This document shows, piece by piece, positions 44,483 through 55,699 of a stretch of 64,000 nt of DNA. The position numbers and the translations under genes were made by a program. Positions within the stretch are counted from its first letter, which is position 1. Every line of letters starts with the position of its first letter. Below the pieces are notes generated by a model. The model was not told the origin of the DNA. It saw only the letters and a program-made list of their open reading frames with translations, and did not search any database. This DNA is from Brachypterus glaber (lineage: Eukaryota > Arthropoda > Insecta > Coleoptera > Kateretidae): the NCBI GenBank assembly GCA_958510825.1, contig OY294049.1, forward strand, positions 310,001-374,000, written 5' to 3'.

Positions 44483-44755
44483 GCTTTCCCATTTTAAAGT
44501 TTTAAAATTTTTGGGAAAGCCTAGTATTCAATTCAATTCAATTCAATTTATTCAAATTATATTCGTGCATAAATTTCCATATTTTTTTAAGCTTGAAATT
44601 TAGCATACAGGTTTGTTACCAAAAGTCCTTGCTGATGATTATTTTTTAAATTTTTAAATATTTTTGCGAAAATTGGTTTATATTAGTTTGAGTTAGCTAA
44701 AACTAAATCTGATGATAAAAAAAATCTACCTCCACCCCCAGTGGGCGGGGGGCAA
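44483..44755. repeat. Copy of the GGGAAAGC minisatellite-type repeat nested in the Tc1 element
   Basis: Starts TTGCTTTCCCATTTT and contains AAATCTGATGATAAAA and a CCACCCCCAGTGGGCGGGGG block like the units at 30-32 and 37 kb. An (AATTC)n run lies at 44527-44551. Confidence 0.55.
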
Positions 44756-44957
44756 TTAACTTTAAATATTTACAATATTTTAGTGAAAGGAAAGGAATTA
44801 TGTTTACAACCATTATATTTTATAATAACATTAACAAGAACAATTAACAATACTTTAAAACTTAAACTTTTTTTCCATAACAATAACAATAATACTTTAA
44901 AACCTTTTTTTTCCATTAAAAACTGAGAAACAGAATAAAAAAATATTTAAATTCTTT

Positions 44958-45964
44958 TTAATATTTATTTGGCCCACCATTTGCCTGAATAACTTTTTGG
45001 AGCCTTCTAGGCATTGATTCTACTAAACTAAAAAAATTATAATTTTCCAAGTTATGCCATTCTTCCAATATTCTTTCCCATAATTCATTTGCATTAGCTG
45101 GTCGCAGATTTCTTTGGTTTAGCCTTTTGGCCATATAGCCCCAAACATTTTCTATCACATTCAAATCAGGGCTTTTAGCTGGCCAGTCAAATGTGTCCAC
45201 TCTATTTTCTCTTATCCACTCAGTAACGATATTAGCCGTATGAATTGATGCATTGTCCTGCAAAAATATATAACCATTCGGAAATCTGTCATTCGCATTT
45301 GGTACCAATACATCTTGCAAAATATCTCTATATCTCTGGCTATTTAAATTACCTTCTACTCGTACTATTGACCCCTTACCTTCTTTTGATACCCAGGCCC
45401 ATATATTAACGGAAAAACGTCCATTTCTATTCGCTTCTGAAATATACCTTTCGTCGTAACGGGTATTTTTCGGTCTATAGACCCTTATCTTCCCATTGTT
45501 AGTTGATTGGAATGTTTTTTCATCCGAAAAAACAACTTTTTCCCAAAAATCACCCTCCCTATTAAGATTATTTCTGGAAAATCTTAGGCGATCTTCCCTG
45601 TGGTGGGGTCTCATGCCTGGTTTTTTTGCTGCTACACTACAGATTAAATTAGCTTCCTTTATTCTATTTCTGGCTGTTCTTATGTGGCCTGGAAAATGAC
45701 TAGCATCTTTAGCAACTACTGCATTAGCAAAAGGATTATCCCTTACATAATTGACTAAGACCCCATCCTCTTGAATCGTAGAGATTCTTTTTCTTCCAGA
45801 TCCTTCCGTTCGGGTTATTGTATTAAGAGTATCGAATTTTTTTTTTTAAAGTAAATACAAGACTTACTCTTATCGAATATATTAGCCACGTCTTGCAGAG
45901 AATGCCCATTATTTAACAATGTAATGGCTCTTGCTCTTTCGTTTGTAGTCAATTGTCGATTCAT
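44958..45964 (-). pseudogene. Tc1-type DD34E transposase, one frameshift
   Basis: Cut-and-paste transposase, about 335 residues as in Tc1. The start ATG at 45962-45964 begins MNRQLTTNERARAITLLNNG, a helix-turn-helix; a second DNA-binding part includes GSGRKRIST. The catalytic core shows VVFSDEKTF (D), IFLQDNASIH (D) and PDLNVIENVWG (E); exactly 34 residues separate the second D and the E. The only lesion is a frameshift at an 11-T run (45837-45847) after KSCIYF; all else is open, so the copy is young. Antisense to nothing: it shares the host gene's strand within intron 7. Confidence 0.95.
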
Positions 45965-46390
45965 ATTTAAAAAACTTTTTAAATTGACAACTTTTGACAG
46001 AGTCAAATAAATAAAAATAATTGAACGCCAATGATTTGTTTTATTAAAGTAGTTTTACAATGGGAAAAAAATCGTTTAGTTTTTTGATTCCTTCAAATCG
46101 TTTTATTTTTTAATTCCCTGACTGTACGATAGGTATCCTCTTTTATCTTCCCTTGGAGTTAGACCATTAGTGAATTTAGATTTTGTGGTTAAAGTTTAAT
46201 TTTCAAATAATTTATATAAAATAGATAACAATGAAAAGTTTTAAATACATTAACACATTTCAAACATTTTTACCTGTGAACAAGCCAGTTTTAAAGTTCT
46301 AAATTGCTATAATTAAGTTTTAAATCGTTTTTTACGTCTCCTGAAAAATATAACGTTTTGGAGTTAGACCGTTAGAGACTTTAGATGACG

Positions 46391-46822
46391 TTATTTTATT
46401 TATTTTATTTATTTTATTTATTTTATTTATTTTATTTATTTTATTTATTTTATTTATTTTATTTATTTTATTTATTTTATTTATTTTATTTATTTTATTT
46501 ATTTTATTTATTTTATTTATTTTATTTATTTTATTTATTTTATTTATTTTATTTATTTTATTTATTTTATTTATTTTATTTATTTTATTTATTTTATTTA
46601 TTTTATTTATTTTATTTATTTTATTTATTTTATTTATTTTATTTATTTTATTTATTTATTTTATTTATTTTATTTATTTTATTTATTTTATTTATTTTAT
46701 TTATTTTTTTTATTTTATTTATTTTATTTATTTTATTTATTTTATTTATTTTATTTATTTTATTTATTTTATTTATTTTATTTATTTTATTTATTTTATT
46801 TATTTTATTTATTTTATTTATT
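46391..46822. repeat. (TTATTTTAT)n microsatellite, right block
   Basis: Same 9-bp unit and orientation as the left block; gives a spurious 149-codon FYL/FIL ORF. Confidence 0.97.
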
Positions 46823-47057
46823 GAAAAAGTGTAACAATATATACTAACTGGGCTTTTTATTTAATTTTATTATTTCATAATAAAAAAGTATGAATTATTT
46901 ATAAATCTATCAAAAAATCAAAGAAGCGTGACCAACTACCAATTATAAGCGTCAAAGTTTAAATAATTATCTAGAGTCACGGGAAAACGTCGTTATTTGA
47001 TTGACCTCAATTTTTGCAGGAAAACTTTGTGTGTTTAGGATCCCGATTTACACTTAC

Positions 47058-47403
47058 CTGTTAAAATATGTCCCTTCAAAACCTCGTTTGCCTTGTCTTT
47101 GTCCTCCCTAAGTTTCTTCAAATCCTGTTCATCCAGAGCAGCAAAACTCTCATCAGTAGGTGCCAAAAACGTTATGGAGTTATTTCTTTGCTGTAAAATA
47201 TCCTCAACTTCGGTGCCTTTAATGATTGAGCTTAGAGTGCGGTATTTTTCATTATCGTTGATGATATCCAGAATATTTTTCGTTGGTGGGACCAGGATGG
47301 AATTGACTTCGTGGACGGTGGAACCGCATACTTTTTCGTCGAACCCTATTAGTCTTGCGCAATTCGCTGTGGCACGGTTTACTATGTTGGTAAATAAGGG
47401 TCT
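47058..47403 (-). CDS. mfas: Fasciclin-like gene exon 7: end of FAS1-3, start of FAS1-4
   Basis: The acceptor TTTGTTTCACAG precedes 47403; the donor GTAAGTG follows 47058 (phase 1). Encodes RPLFTNIVNRATANCARLIG, then STVHEVNSILVPP (end of FAS1-3), NILDIINDNEKYRTLSSIIK and the FAS1 H1-type motif ITFLAPTDESFAAL, ending KGHILT. Two cysteines (NCA, VCG). No stop or indel. Confidence 0.95.
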
Positions 47404-48511
47404 CTGTGAAACAAATTATTATTAAATCATCTTATTTTTTTCTGAAAAATTTCGAGAAAAATCAAAATAAGCAAAAAAAAATGTATATCTGTCTGTCTGT
47501 CGGTTTGTCTGTCTGTCTGTCTGTATCCACGATAACTTAAGAACGCTTTGAGCTAGCGACTTGAACAAGTTCATATTTGAGCAAAATCGGTTGGGGGGGA
47601 AGGGTCGTAAAAGGGGGGTTACATTATTGTTTTAGTCGTAATTTTTTAATTATTTACAATAAAAGAAAAATTTAAAAACCACATAAAACGTTAACTAAAA
47701 CTACACAAAAAATGTTTTTATCATTTTTTTCCAGCTCCCTTCCCTTACTCAAAATGTAAAAAATAGTTTCTAGACACAACTTTCTTACTATTCATAATAA
47801 AGGAACAATTTAAAAACTACCTAAAAGGTAAAATAAAATTACTGTTAATATAATTATTTTCATGACCCCAAAATGTACCAAAATTGTTTTTATTCGATTG
47901 ATTCTAAAAGAGACACTTTTTGTTCATTTTTTACGGGCGAAAAGTTGAACTTTGTGGCCTTTGGGCTAAAAAGTTTTTTTCGCCCGCTAACTAAAACTTG
48001 TTATTTTTAAGCTTTTTAAAAGAAGATGGTTTACCTTTACTGTAATATTTATAAAGAAATGGTCACTTTTGGTCTTGAACTAACCGTTCTTTTTGACCAG
48101 ATACAGTTATTATAATCATTTCACAAAATAAAAAAATTTCCATAACATAACCTTAAAATATATGTCAACTAATTAATCTGTATTCAGTCACTAAAATAAA
48201 TTAAAAACACAAAATTTTAAGTGTAAAATCACTTTCAATATTTATAATATTCATAGAACGGTTTCACAAGTATTATTTTCACAACGGACACATTTTAACA
48301 GAAATTAATCACCAAGCTATAGCTTTTTTAATTTGAACATTAAACCGCAAGCAAAAGAAACCATTCAATTGTTTTTGTAGCGATTTGATGGGACAGCAAT
48401 TTGTCATGGATAACTAGATAAGTAATAAGACAGTAAAAAGAAATATTTTTTGCACTTTAAGTATATTTTAATAATTTATTATAATTAGTAACAATCGAAT
48501 AAAAAATATTG
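47404..48511. other. Intron 6 repeats, low complexity
   Basis: Holds a (CTGT)n run at 47489-47525 followed by the GATAACTTAAGAACGCTTTG phrase (GTCY family, reversed) and a GGGCGAAAA/TTTTCGCCC hairpin at 47935-47992. No ORF. Confidence 0.5.
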
Positions 48512-48623
48512 TATAATACACGGGCAAAAAGTTAAATTTCGATTTCCCCGGCCCTATCGGCCGGCCCTCGGCTTCTAAAAACCTACTCAATCGAAAAATT
48601 TAACTTTTCGCCTTTGTATTATA
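48512..48623. repeat. CpG-loop hairpin (family 4)
   Basis: TATAATACA pairs with TGTATTATA and AAAGTTAAATTTCGATT with AATCGAAAAATTTAACTTT; the GC-rich loop contains CCGGCCCTATCGGCCGGCC. Confidence 0.85.
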
Positions 48624-48805
48624 AATAACTATTCTGGACATAACTTTTTTATGACAAGGTATTCTCGCTCATTCGAGACGAAAAATTTCAGAAAAAGTTT
48701 TAAAAAATGTTTTTGTTTTTTAAAAAAAATAATAAAAATTTAAAATTTTTTTTTTTTTAAAATTCAAAAAAGCCACACAAAAAGAAAAAAAAGTAATCTT
48801 TTGAG

Positions 48806-49295
48806 ACCATTGTATTCCTATGTATTTTGAGGTACTAAATCCGAATTTGTGTTCAAAATAGTTTTAAAGTTATAACCTGAAAAAAACTCATCTTCGGGTA
48901 AGAAAATTGTTTTTTGAGGTTATTTCCAAAACTAATCGGACGAGGTGCTGTTTTGACCTCAAATTCGGGTTCAGCGCCTCAAAATACATAGGAATACAAT
49001 GGTCCCCAAAAAAGTTCTTGACCTTTTTTTAAAATTTATGTGGCCGCAGAAAAAAAAGTCAAGAATTTTTTTGGGGACCATTGTATTCCTATGTATTTTG
49101 AGGCACTGAATCCAAATTAGAGGTCAAAATATCACCTCAACCAATTAGTTTTGGAGATAACCTGAATAAACATTATTTTCGAGTAAAATGAGTATAACTT
49201 TTTTTGAGGTTATCTCGAAAACTAATCATATGAGGTTTCCTTTTGATCTCAAATTCGGATTCAGAACCTCAAAATACATAGGAATACACAGTGGT
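48806..49295. repeat. Two tandem palindromes with TTGTATTCCTATGTATTTTG arms
   Basis: The first pairs near 48809 and 48996, the second near 49077 and 49290; both arms continue into GAGGCACTGAATCCGAATT. A single remnant lies at 55680. Confidence 0.85.
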
Positions 49296-49299
49296 CCCA

Positions 49300-50205
49300 G
49301 AGAAAAAAAAGTGACAAAATTCTGTTTTTTTTTTTTTGCATAAGGCCATATTTTGCACAGCTGATTATAAAAAAGCAGAGAAAAAACTGAAAAAAAAAAT
49401 TTGCGACATTAGGGTGGTTCAATTTTTTTGAAAAATGTCCGATTTAGCTGAAATTTGACACAAAGGCTTCTTTTAGTAATATTAATGTAAACCAATACAT
49501 AAAAGCTTAAAATTCAAAATAGGGGAATAAATATGGCCGATAAAAAAAATATGGAACAAAACCCAACAAAAATACAGATCCCACACATTCTGTTATTTTC
49601 CTTATATGTACTAGTAATTACTGTAAAAATTTCATGATTAAAAATTTGGCAAAATGTGAATATTTTTTTTTTTATTTTATTAATATATTAAACAAAATTA
49701 CCCTTAAATAATGACATATTTACGAAGAAAATTTGTTTACTCCAAAATATAATTTTTTTCGTAATAAAACATCTCAATTGGTCCAGAAAAAAAAGTGACA
49801 AAATTCTGTTTTTTTTTGCATAGGGTCATATTTCGCACAGCTGATTATAAAAAAAGCAGTGAAAAAACTGATTTTTCTGCGTCATTAGGGTGGTACAATT
49901 TTTTTGAAAATGTCTGATTTAGCTGAAATTTGGCACAAAGGCTTCTTTTAGTAAAATTAATGTAAACCAATATCTAAAAATTTAAATTTCAAAATAGCGG
50001 AATAAATATAGCCGATTTGTTTTTTTTTAATGTTGCCTAAATAATCAAAAATATGGCACAAAACCCAACACAATGACATATCCCGCACATTCTGTTATGG
50101 GTTATTTTCCTTATATGTAATTACTAGTAATTACTGTAAAAATTTCACGATTTTCTACTGACCGTTTTTTTTATTTAATTTTGAAAAAGAATTTATTAAA
50201 AATTT
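49300..50205. repeat. Tandem duplication of a ~480-bp unit
   Basis: 49300-49690 and 49778-50200 share AAAGTGACAAAATTCTGTTT, CACAGCTGATTATAAAAAA, TTAGGGTGGTWCAATTTTTT and AATGTAAACCAATA in order with about 85-90 % identity by eye. Confidence 0.85.
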
Positions 50206-50276
50206 GGCAAAATGTGAATAATTTCTTTTATTGCATATTTTTGGTGGTTTGGTGAAAAAAAAATTAAAAAACTTAC

Positions 50277-50590
50277 TGTTGAATATAAATTAATTCTCAG
50301 GTTATTTCCATTATTCGTCTCGATTTTTTGGTTATTTTTCATCTCTGAGGATTGTAATTTCCCCTTGGTGGTATGGTACATGACGATATCCCTCAGTTTC
50401 TCTTGGTCATTTGCAGCGTCGTCCAGCAACTTTTTGGCCTCGGGCTTTTCGAAAGCCTCGTCGGATGGAACAAATAGGGTGGCGTTGGAAAGATTGTCAA
50501 TATCTTCGGTTAGACCGGCTCTTTCTATTAAATCTTTGAATTTGGTGAAGTTTTGGGTTTTCAGAACGTTGCCTATGTAAAGAGCTGAAT
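50277..50590 (-). CDS. mfas: Fasciclin-like gene exon 6: first half of FAS1-3
   Basis: The acceptor TATTTTCCAG precedes 50590; one base from exon 5 plus AT makes Asp. Encodes DSALYIGNVLKTQNFTKFKD, the H1-type motif NATLFVPSDEAF (N-A-T is a possible N-glycosylation site), KLRDIVMYHTTKGKLQS and ends NLYST before GTAAGT (phase 0). Intact. A damaged fragment of the same exon lies upstream at 51493-51619. Confidence 0.95.
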
Positions 50591-50599
50591 CTGGAAAAT

Positions 50600-51480
50600 A
50601 CGAAAAAAATCGATTTTTTTTTCAAAAGATTATTTTTTTTTCAAATATATTTTTACATTCCACAAGGGAAAGTCTTGAGTAAGTAAAAAAAAAATAGAAA
50701 AAATTTTATTGTTTTTTTTTTTACGTTTCTGAAAGTCTTATATCCAAAAAATATGATTTCCGTCAAAAAAAAATTGTGTCTGTCGGTCTGTGTGTCCGGG
50801 AAATTTGTGACTACGGTAACTCAAGAACGCTTCGGGCTAAAGACTTCAAATTTGGACCACAGGATGATTATCCAAAGTTCTAGGCTGGGATTGTTTTTGG
50901 TAAAAATCGGAGTGGGGTAAAAGGCTAAAAACATATTTTTTTTCAATTTATTTTTCGTTTTACGTAAAAAAATTTTTTTTTTTGATTTTTTTTTGAAAAA
51001 CATAAAATTTTGAATTGTTTTTTGAATTTTTTTTTTATTTTTATTTTTTTTTTTCGATTCTGATTTTAATGTTTTGCAAAAAAGAAACTTTAAAAAATAT
51101 GTTGTTTTACAAAAATACTTTTTTTTTGTTGAAAAAGAAAATTGCCTTTTTTTGTGACTATCCAAAGTTTTAGGTTGGGATTGTTTTTGGTAAAAATCGG
51201 ATTGGGGTAAAAGGGTAAAATGAGATAAAAACAATTTTTTTCAAAAACATATTTTTTTCAATTTATTTTTCGTTTTACGTAAAACAAAACTTTTTTTGAA
51301 AAATAATTTTTTTTTGAAAAACTTAATGTTTTTTTTTTGTTTTGTTTTAATGAGCCTATGTATATAGTGGAAAGTATAATTTTGTTGGCAACAGTATTTT
51401 TTTCGAAAAACAAAAAAAAAATAAAAAAAAACAACTTTTTTTTTCAAGTTGACAAAGAGTTTTTATTTTTTCTTAAAAAG
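50600..51480. repeat. GTCY-family repeat, two copies, and poly(A/T) tracts
   Basis: Minus-strand copies with CAATCCCAGCCTAGAACTTT and ACACAGACCGACAGACAC near 50770-50905, and a second partial near 51160-51220, separated by AAAAC/TTTTG low-complexity DNA. Confidence 0.7.
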
Positions 51481-51492
51481 TTTTAAATATTT

Positions 51493-51619
51493 AGCCTTGG
51501 GCTTTTCGCACGTCTCGTCCGATGGGACAAATAGGGTGGCATTGGAAAGATTGTCAATATCTTCGGTCATACCCCGGCTCTTTCTATTAAATCTTTGAAT
51601 TTGGTAAAGTTTTGGTCTT
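51493..51619 (-). pseudogene. Fragment duplicate of fasciclin exon 6
   Basis: About 125 bp match the middle of exon 6 (50440-50565): GATTTAATAGAAAGAGCCGG, GAAGATATTGACAATCTTTC, CCACCCTATTTGTYCCATC. It differs by a 2-base insertion near 51571 that breaks the frame, and has no usable splice sites. It lies in intron 5, about 0.9 kb upstream of the real exon. Confidence 0.88.
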
Positions 51620-52380
51620 TTTATTATTATTTTATTATATACTATTCACTGGGGATTATAAAAAACGCAAAAAAAGTGGGCCTTAAAATAAATGCTAAAA
51701 AAACTAAAATCCTAACTAAAAACACAAACAACCAACAAAAAATTTACGTAGATGGAGAAGAAATTGTGGAAGTAGAAGAATTTTGCTATCTAGGAAGTTT
51801 GGTTGACACAAAAGGAGGTACAGAAAAAGACATCGACCGACGAACTAATTTAGCACAGAATGCTTTTAACGCACTGAGAAAAATATGGGCAGCTTCAAAT
51901 ATTTCTAGACAAACAAAACTAAAACTATTCAGAACGAATGTAAAAAGTGTACTTTTATATGGCGCAGAAACATGGAAACATTCACAAAAACAAAATAAAA
52001 AACTACAAACTTTTATAAATAAGTGCTTGCGGATCATTTGTCAAATTTTTTGGCCAGATACGATTTCGAATGAAGAATTACATAACATTACACAAGAGGA
52101 GAAAATAGAAATAACAATAAAGAGAATCAAATGGAAATGGATTGGACACACATTAAGAAAAAAAGAGAGCAGCATAGCAAGACAATCACTAAGCTACAAC
52201 GTACCAGGAAAAAGAAAAGTAGGAAGACCAACAAACACATGGAAAAGAACGATATCAAAGGAATTAGAACAAGTTGGGATAACATGGAATGAAGCGAAAA
52301 GGGTATCGAAAAATAGAAAAGAATGGAGAGAGTTGTTAGAAAAAATTGCAAAGATTTCAAGGGGCGATGAACAGGAGTAG
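51595..52380 (+). pseudogene. RT C-terminal fragment (WIGHTLRK type)
   Basis: Reads GLKINAKKTKIL, VEEFCYLGSLVDTKGGTEKD, IWAASNISRQTKLKLFRTNV, VLLYGAETWK, LQTFINKCLRIICQ, RIKWKWIGHTLRKKESSIA and KRKVGRPTNTWKR, the C-terminal part of a widespread animal endonuclease-reverse transcriptase. The catalytic motif is lost; the remaining frame is open for about 240 codons to the stop at 52378-52380, so the insertion is fairly young. Confidence 0.9.
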
Positions 52381-52477
52381 CTAACCTGTCATCAACATGC
52401 CATTTAGCCTTTGAAACACCATGAAATGGTGCCCTTTGCTCCACAAGGAGCTATTAGGACAATGATGATGATTCACG
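51650..52477 (+). mobile_element. Truncated LINE inserted antisense in intron 5
   Basis: A coding fragment followed by a short 3' UTR ending in a GATGATGAT tail, typical of the endonuclease-RT family it belongs to. The 5' boundary abuts AT-rich sequence near 51650. Confidence 0.8.
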
Positions 52478-52479
52478 GG

Positions 52480-53906
52480 GGATAGTATATTGCATTTTTT
52501 CCAAATGCTTAAACGCCATTATTTTTATAAAAACGTAGGATTTTTAAAACTTTAATATATTCATTTAAAATATAATGGTAACCACTTTAATATAAACCAT
52601 ATAAACATAACGAACTATGCATAAAAAACACTTTTTTTAAAAACATCTTGTAAAAACAACTTAGCAACATCGCTGGACGCAGTATTGTTAGGGATTTGTA
52701 AAAAATATACATTGCTCCAACAAAACTTACCAGAGATGATAACTTCATAGGTAAAATGAGGGGTATATAATCAAATGGTGTAATGTCCACATTTTTCTCA
52801 AATTGAGTTGAGTTTTTTTCCGCTCGGTCCAAAGTTATAAACGACGGAACCAAACCAGCGTTGTAAGGGTATAAGACAGGGTTAAAATATGCGATTCAGT
52901 TTCAAAGAGTACAATGTCCAGTCAGAATACTGATACCGAAAAAAAGTGGATGTTAATGCATTACTTGTTACATCGGCACTTAGCGCTACTAAGAGTGCAG
53001 ATGTATTGAAATCTTCGCCGAAAAGTCAAAATCTTTGACCACGTTTTTTTCAAATTTCTAGACGTTTTAGACCATTCTGAAACCATTAAAAAAAAATTTG
53101 CGTCCGTCTGTCTGTCTGTCTGTCTGGGTGTAAACTCTCTAACTCCATTTCTACATGAGATATCGACTTGCGGTTTTTTGCATATTGTTTCTTATCGTAT
53201 TCCGAAGAGCTGATTAGATTTTGGGGGTAAACGATTGGGGGTAAGGGGGTAAAAATAGGGTAAAACTTCTATTTTTAGCGTTTTTTGTTTATAATTAAGG
53301 CAATTATTATTGTATTTGCTTAATTTAGCACTTATATAAAAGATAATTTTAAATTGGTTAAAATATTTTATAAACAACGATTTTCTAAAACGCATTGTTT
53401 TCGAGATATCGGCGTTTAAAGCTGTAAAAGGTTTTTTTAGCATATCTCACATATTTATAACCCGATTTCAAAAAATTATATTTTAAATAAAAGCTCTTTT
53501 TAAGCCATAAAATAAAAAAATGTTATATACAGTTTTTTGCTAGAATATAATGTTTTAAAGATACAGAATTTAAAATCAAACAAAACACCTAGTTTGAAAT
53601 TGGCAAACTAGATGGCTCTAGTATACAATAGTGCCGATGTTTTGACAGGGTGCTTGCACGTTTAATCTAGTTTGTCATTATGGACAGCAGTGGCAAACCG
53701 ACGAAAATTTAAGCCCTATCCAGAAGCTTGCATAAGAAAATAAAACATAAGAATGTAATGCCCTGATTGGCTTACAAGATACATGGCGGCACATCAAGTC
53801 AATCACATTTGATTCTATACCCTCAAATGGTTAGTTTGGTTTCTCAAAAAAAAAATTAAACTTTTTTCTTTAATTTTTTTTTAACTTTTTTTTTAAATTT
53901 ACTTAC
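52480..53906. other. Intron 5 remainder, no exon
   Basis: Contains a (CTGT)n run at 53104-53128 and half of a palindromic MITE (53713-53812, GTGATTGACTTGATGTGCCG). An open minus-strand stretch at 52736-52853 ending at a GTAAGT was considered as an exon and rejected. Confidence 0.5.
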
Positions 53907-54116
53907 CAGGAATAATAACCTCATCAATTAAATGGATAACTCCATTTGTAGCCATGATATCGGTTTCAATGATTTTCGCCTTTCCTTCGAAAAGTAAAAC
54001 GTCATCTTCGGTTCTCTCCATGTTTAAAACGTCACCTTCCACATTGTGCGTTGACGAGTTATCGATAATGGCCGACGAACAAATGGTGTGTGCGGTTATG
54101 TGGTGCTTTATAATAC
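53907..54116 (-). CDS. mfas: Fasciclin-like gene exon 5: second half of FAS1-2
   Basis: The acceptor ATATTTTTCAG precedes 54116; donor GTAAGT (phase 1). Encodes IIKHHITAHTICSSAIIDNS, MERTEDDVLLFEGKAKIIET and the canonical FAS1 H2 motif NGVIHLIDEVIIP. Intact. Confidence 0.96.
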
Positions 54117-54388
54117 CTGAAAAATATTACAAGTTTGGACCTGGGTTTTTTTTGAAAAATATACGCAAAAGACCCTTGAAAACAAAACCCGCCTACAAAA
54201 GAAACACAGTTACATTTGACATTTAATGAACAACTACTTTGGGCATGATACACTATGATACACTATGTGTTGACTTTTGGCCAAATTTTCCGATTCCTAC
54301 GCCATAGCGGATTGATATTTTCCAATAGGTCCTTTTACAGAGCAGCGCCAAATTTTGATTACAGACCACAGTGTTTTGTTTTACTTAC

Positions 54389-54526
54389 TTGGTGCACATG
54401 CGTTTCCATTTAAAATTTGTTGTTTTTGGAATTCGTCAAGTTTGTTGAAAGCTTGATCTGTTGGCGCAAACACGGTGTAATGTCCGTCAACTTTCATGTG
54501 CTTCTTGATGTTTGTAACGTCAAAAA
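54389..54526 (-). CDS. mfas: Fasciclin-like gene exon 4: first half of FAS1-2
   Basis: The acceptor TTTTTCTTACAG precedes 54526; donor GTAAGT after 54389 (phase 1). Encodes FDVTNIKKHMKVDGHYTVFA, the rest of the H1 motif PTDQAFNKL and ends NGNACAP. The 272-bp intron to exon 5 is the shortest in the gene. Confidence 0.95.
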
Positions 54527-54544
54527 CTGTAAGAAAAATTAAAA

Positions 54545-55010
54545 AAGCATGTTTTTATTTTGTCACTATTATAAGCTTATAATCACATGCACTTTGGTTT
54601 TTTTTCTTTTGGGCTGGCAACAGGATAAATGAATATCGCTTGACGTTTTCCGTGCAAATCAACAACATCGTTAACAGTCTCAACACCGCTTTGAAAGTTA
54701 ATTTTCTACAAAATTTTGTTTTTATGTTACCGTCTTAAATTTGTGGCTTGGTTACCTTCAGTAAAAATAGAAAATATATCAAAATATAATGTTTTCTTTA
54801 AAATTAACACATAACGAAAATTGTCATCAATTTAAATGTACGTTTTTTTATTTTTATTTTACAGCAAAATAGAAAAAAAAAATAGTATAAAGCTCTCGTT
54901 TCATAACAGGTTTTTAGCGCACTAGTACTTTAGAAAACTCGTCATGAGCGGCTCGTATTCTAAACTTGTACTCCTACGCTAAGAACGGTTGTTATGAAAC
55001 AAGTACTTTA
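54545..55010 (-). repeat. Dispersed repeat with CpG-loop hairpin (family 2, copy 2) in intron 3
   Basis: The hairpin 54898-55000 pairs GTTTCATAACA with TGTTATGAAAC and encloses a GAGCGGCTCG loop. The adjacent 350 bp match the 38475 copy in the opposite orientation. Confidence 0.85.
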
Positions 55011-55670
55011 ATATACTGTTATTTACGACCAAGACTAAAACTTAATTTGACGTTTTCATTTGCGGGACTAGACTTGGTGTTTTTCTCCCAAAGAACTTTT
55101 ACCTCAAGAAGTAATTTCAGACCAATGTTTATGATGTCATCTTTTTGTTTGTTTATTTACTAACAGAAACGCAATACAGCTTTGTGGTGTAAAATGTAGA
55201 TGTCGCTAGTCGACTTTCAGGCTACCTAGTAGCGATGTTGCGTAGTTTCCACCTTATCATGAATTCAAATCATTATACTTAAATTAAAAATGTAAAAAAC
55301 TTTATTGTTTATACTATAATTATGTTTGGACTTTTTAAATTAAACTACTAGTTCATATAAAACTCATACAGAACTAATGTTTCTTAAAATTTACAATAAA
55401 ATATCCAAAGTATAGGTTTCCAATCGGCAACACTGTACCCCTGTCAGTCATTTTACGACATTAGACTGTGAGTTTACACATCCTTTCTCTCTCTTTACGC
55501 GTACTAAGTGTAAACAATAGTCACTCCCCACCAGGCCCTCACCGTAGTAGGTTCACGCTTCAAGCAAAGCATACAGTAGATTTCATCATGTTCCTTCTTC
55601 AGGTAAAAGTTCTTTGTTTTCTTCCTAGGTAAAAAACACGGCAACCTTGATAAAAAAAGGTCAAGAATTT
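55011..55670. other. Intron 3 DNA, nothing supported
   Basis: AT-rich, with no ORF or repeat boundary I can support. Confidence 0.35.
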
Positions 55671-55699
55671 TTTCGTTATGTTGTATTCCTATGAAGAGG

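Larger units (their letters stand above)
44347..46124 (-). mobile_element. Tc1-family DNA transposon with TIRs and TA duplication
   Basis: 26-bp TIRs beginning CAGTCRGGGAATTAAAAAAT (44347-44372 and 46099-46124) differ at one base; TA flanks at 44345-44346 and 46125-46126. Length 1778 bp, including a nested ~270-bp insertion near the 3' end. Encodes a Tc1-type transposase. Confidence 0.95.
43955..46390. mobile_element. TIR element sitting inside the 9-bp microsatellite, with nested Tc1
   Basis: The left end CGTCCACTAAAGGCTCTAGT (43955-43988) and right end (46357-46390) are ~34-bp imperfect inverted repeats sharing CTAAAG, CTCTA and GTCTAACTCCAAA. A second inverted pair with GTCTAACTCCA lies inside (44103-44128 and 46153-46180). 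Without the Tc1 insertion the element is about 650 bp. Arrays of the same 9-bp repeat in the same orientation abut both ends, consistent with insertion into one array. Confidence 0.7.

Noticed and set aside
52736..52853. Possible extra fasciclin exon ending at a GTAAGT donor
   Set aside because: Exon 5 joins exon 6 directly in phase and gives a continuous FAS1-3 start; inserting this stretch (THF-poor, non-FAS1 sequence) would break domain continuity, and no good acceptor precedes it.
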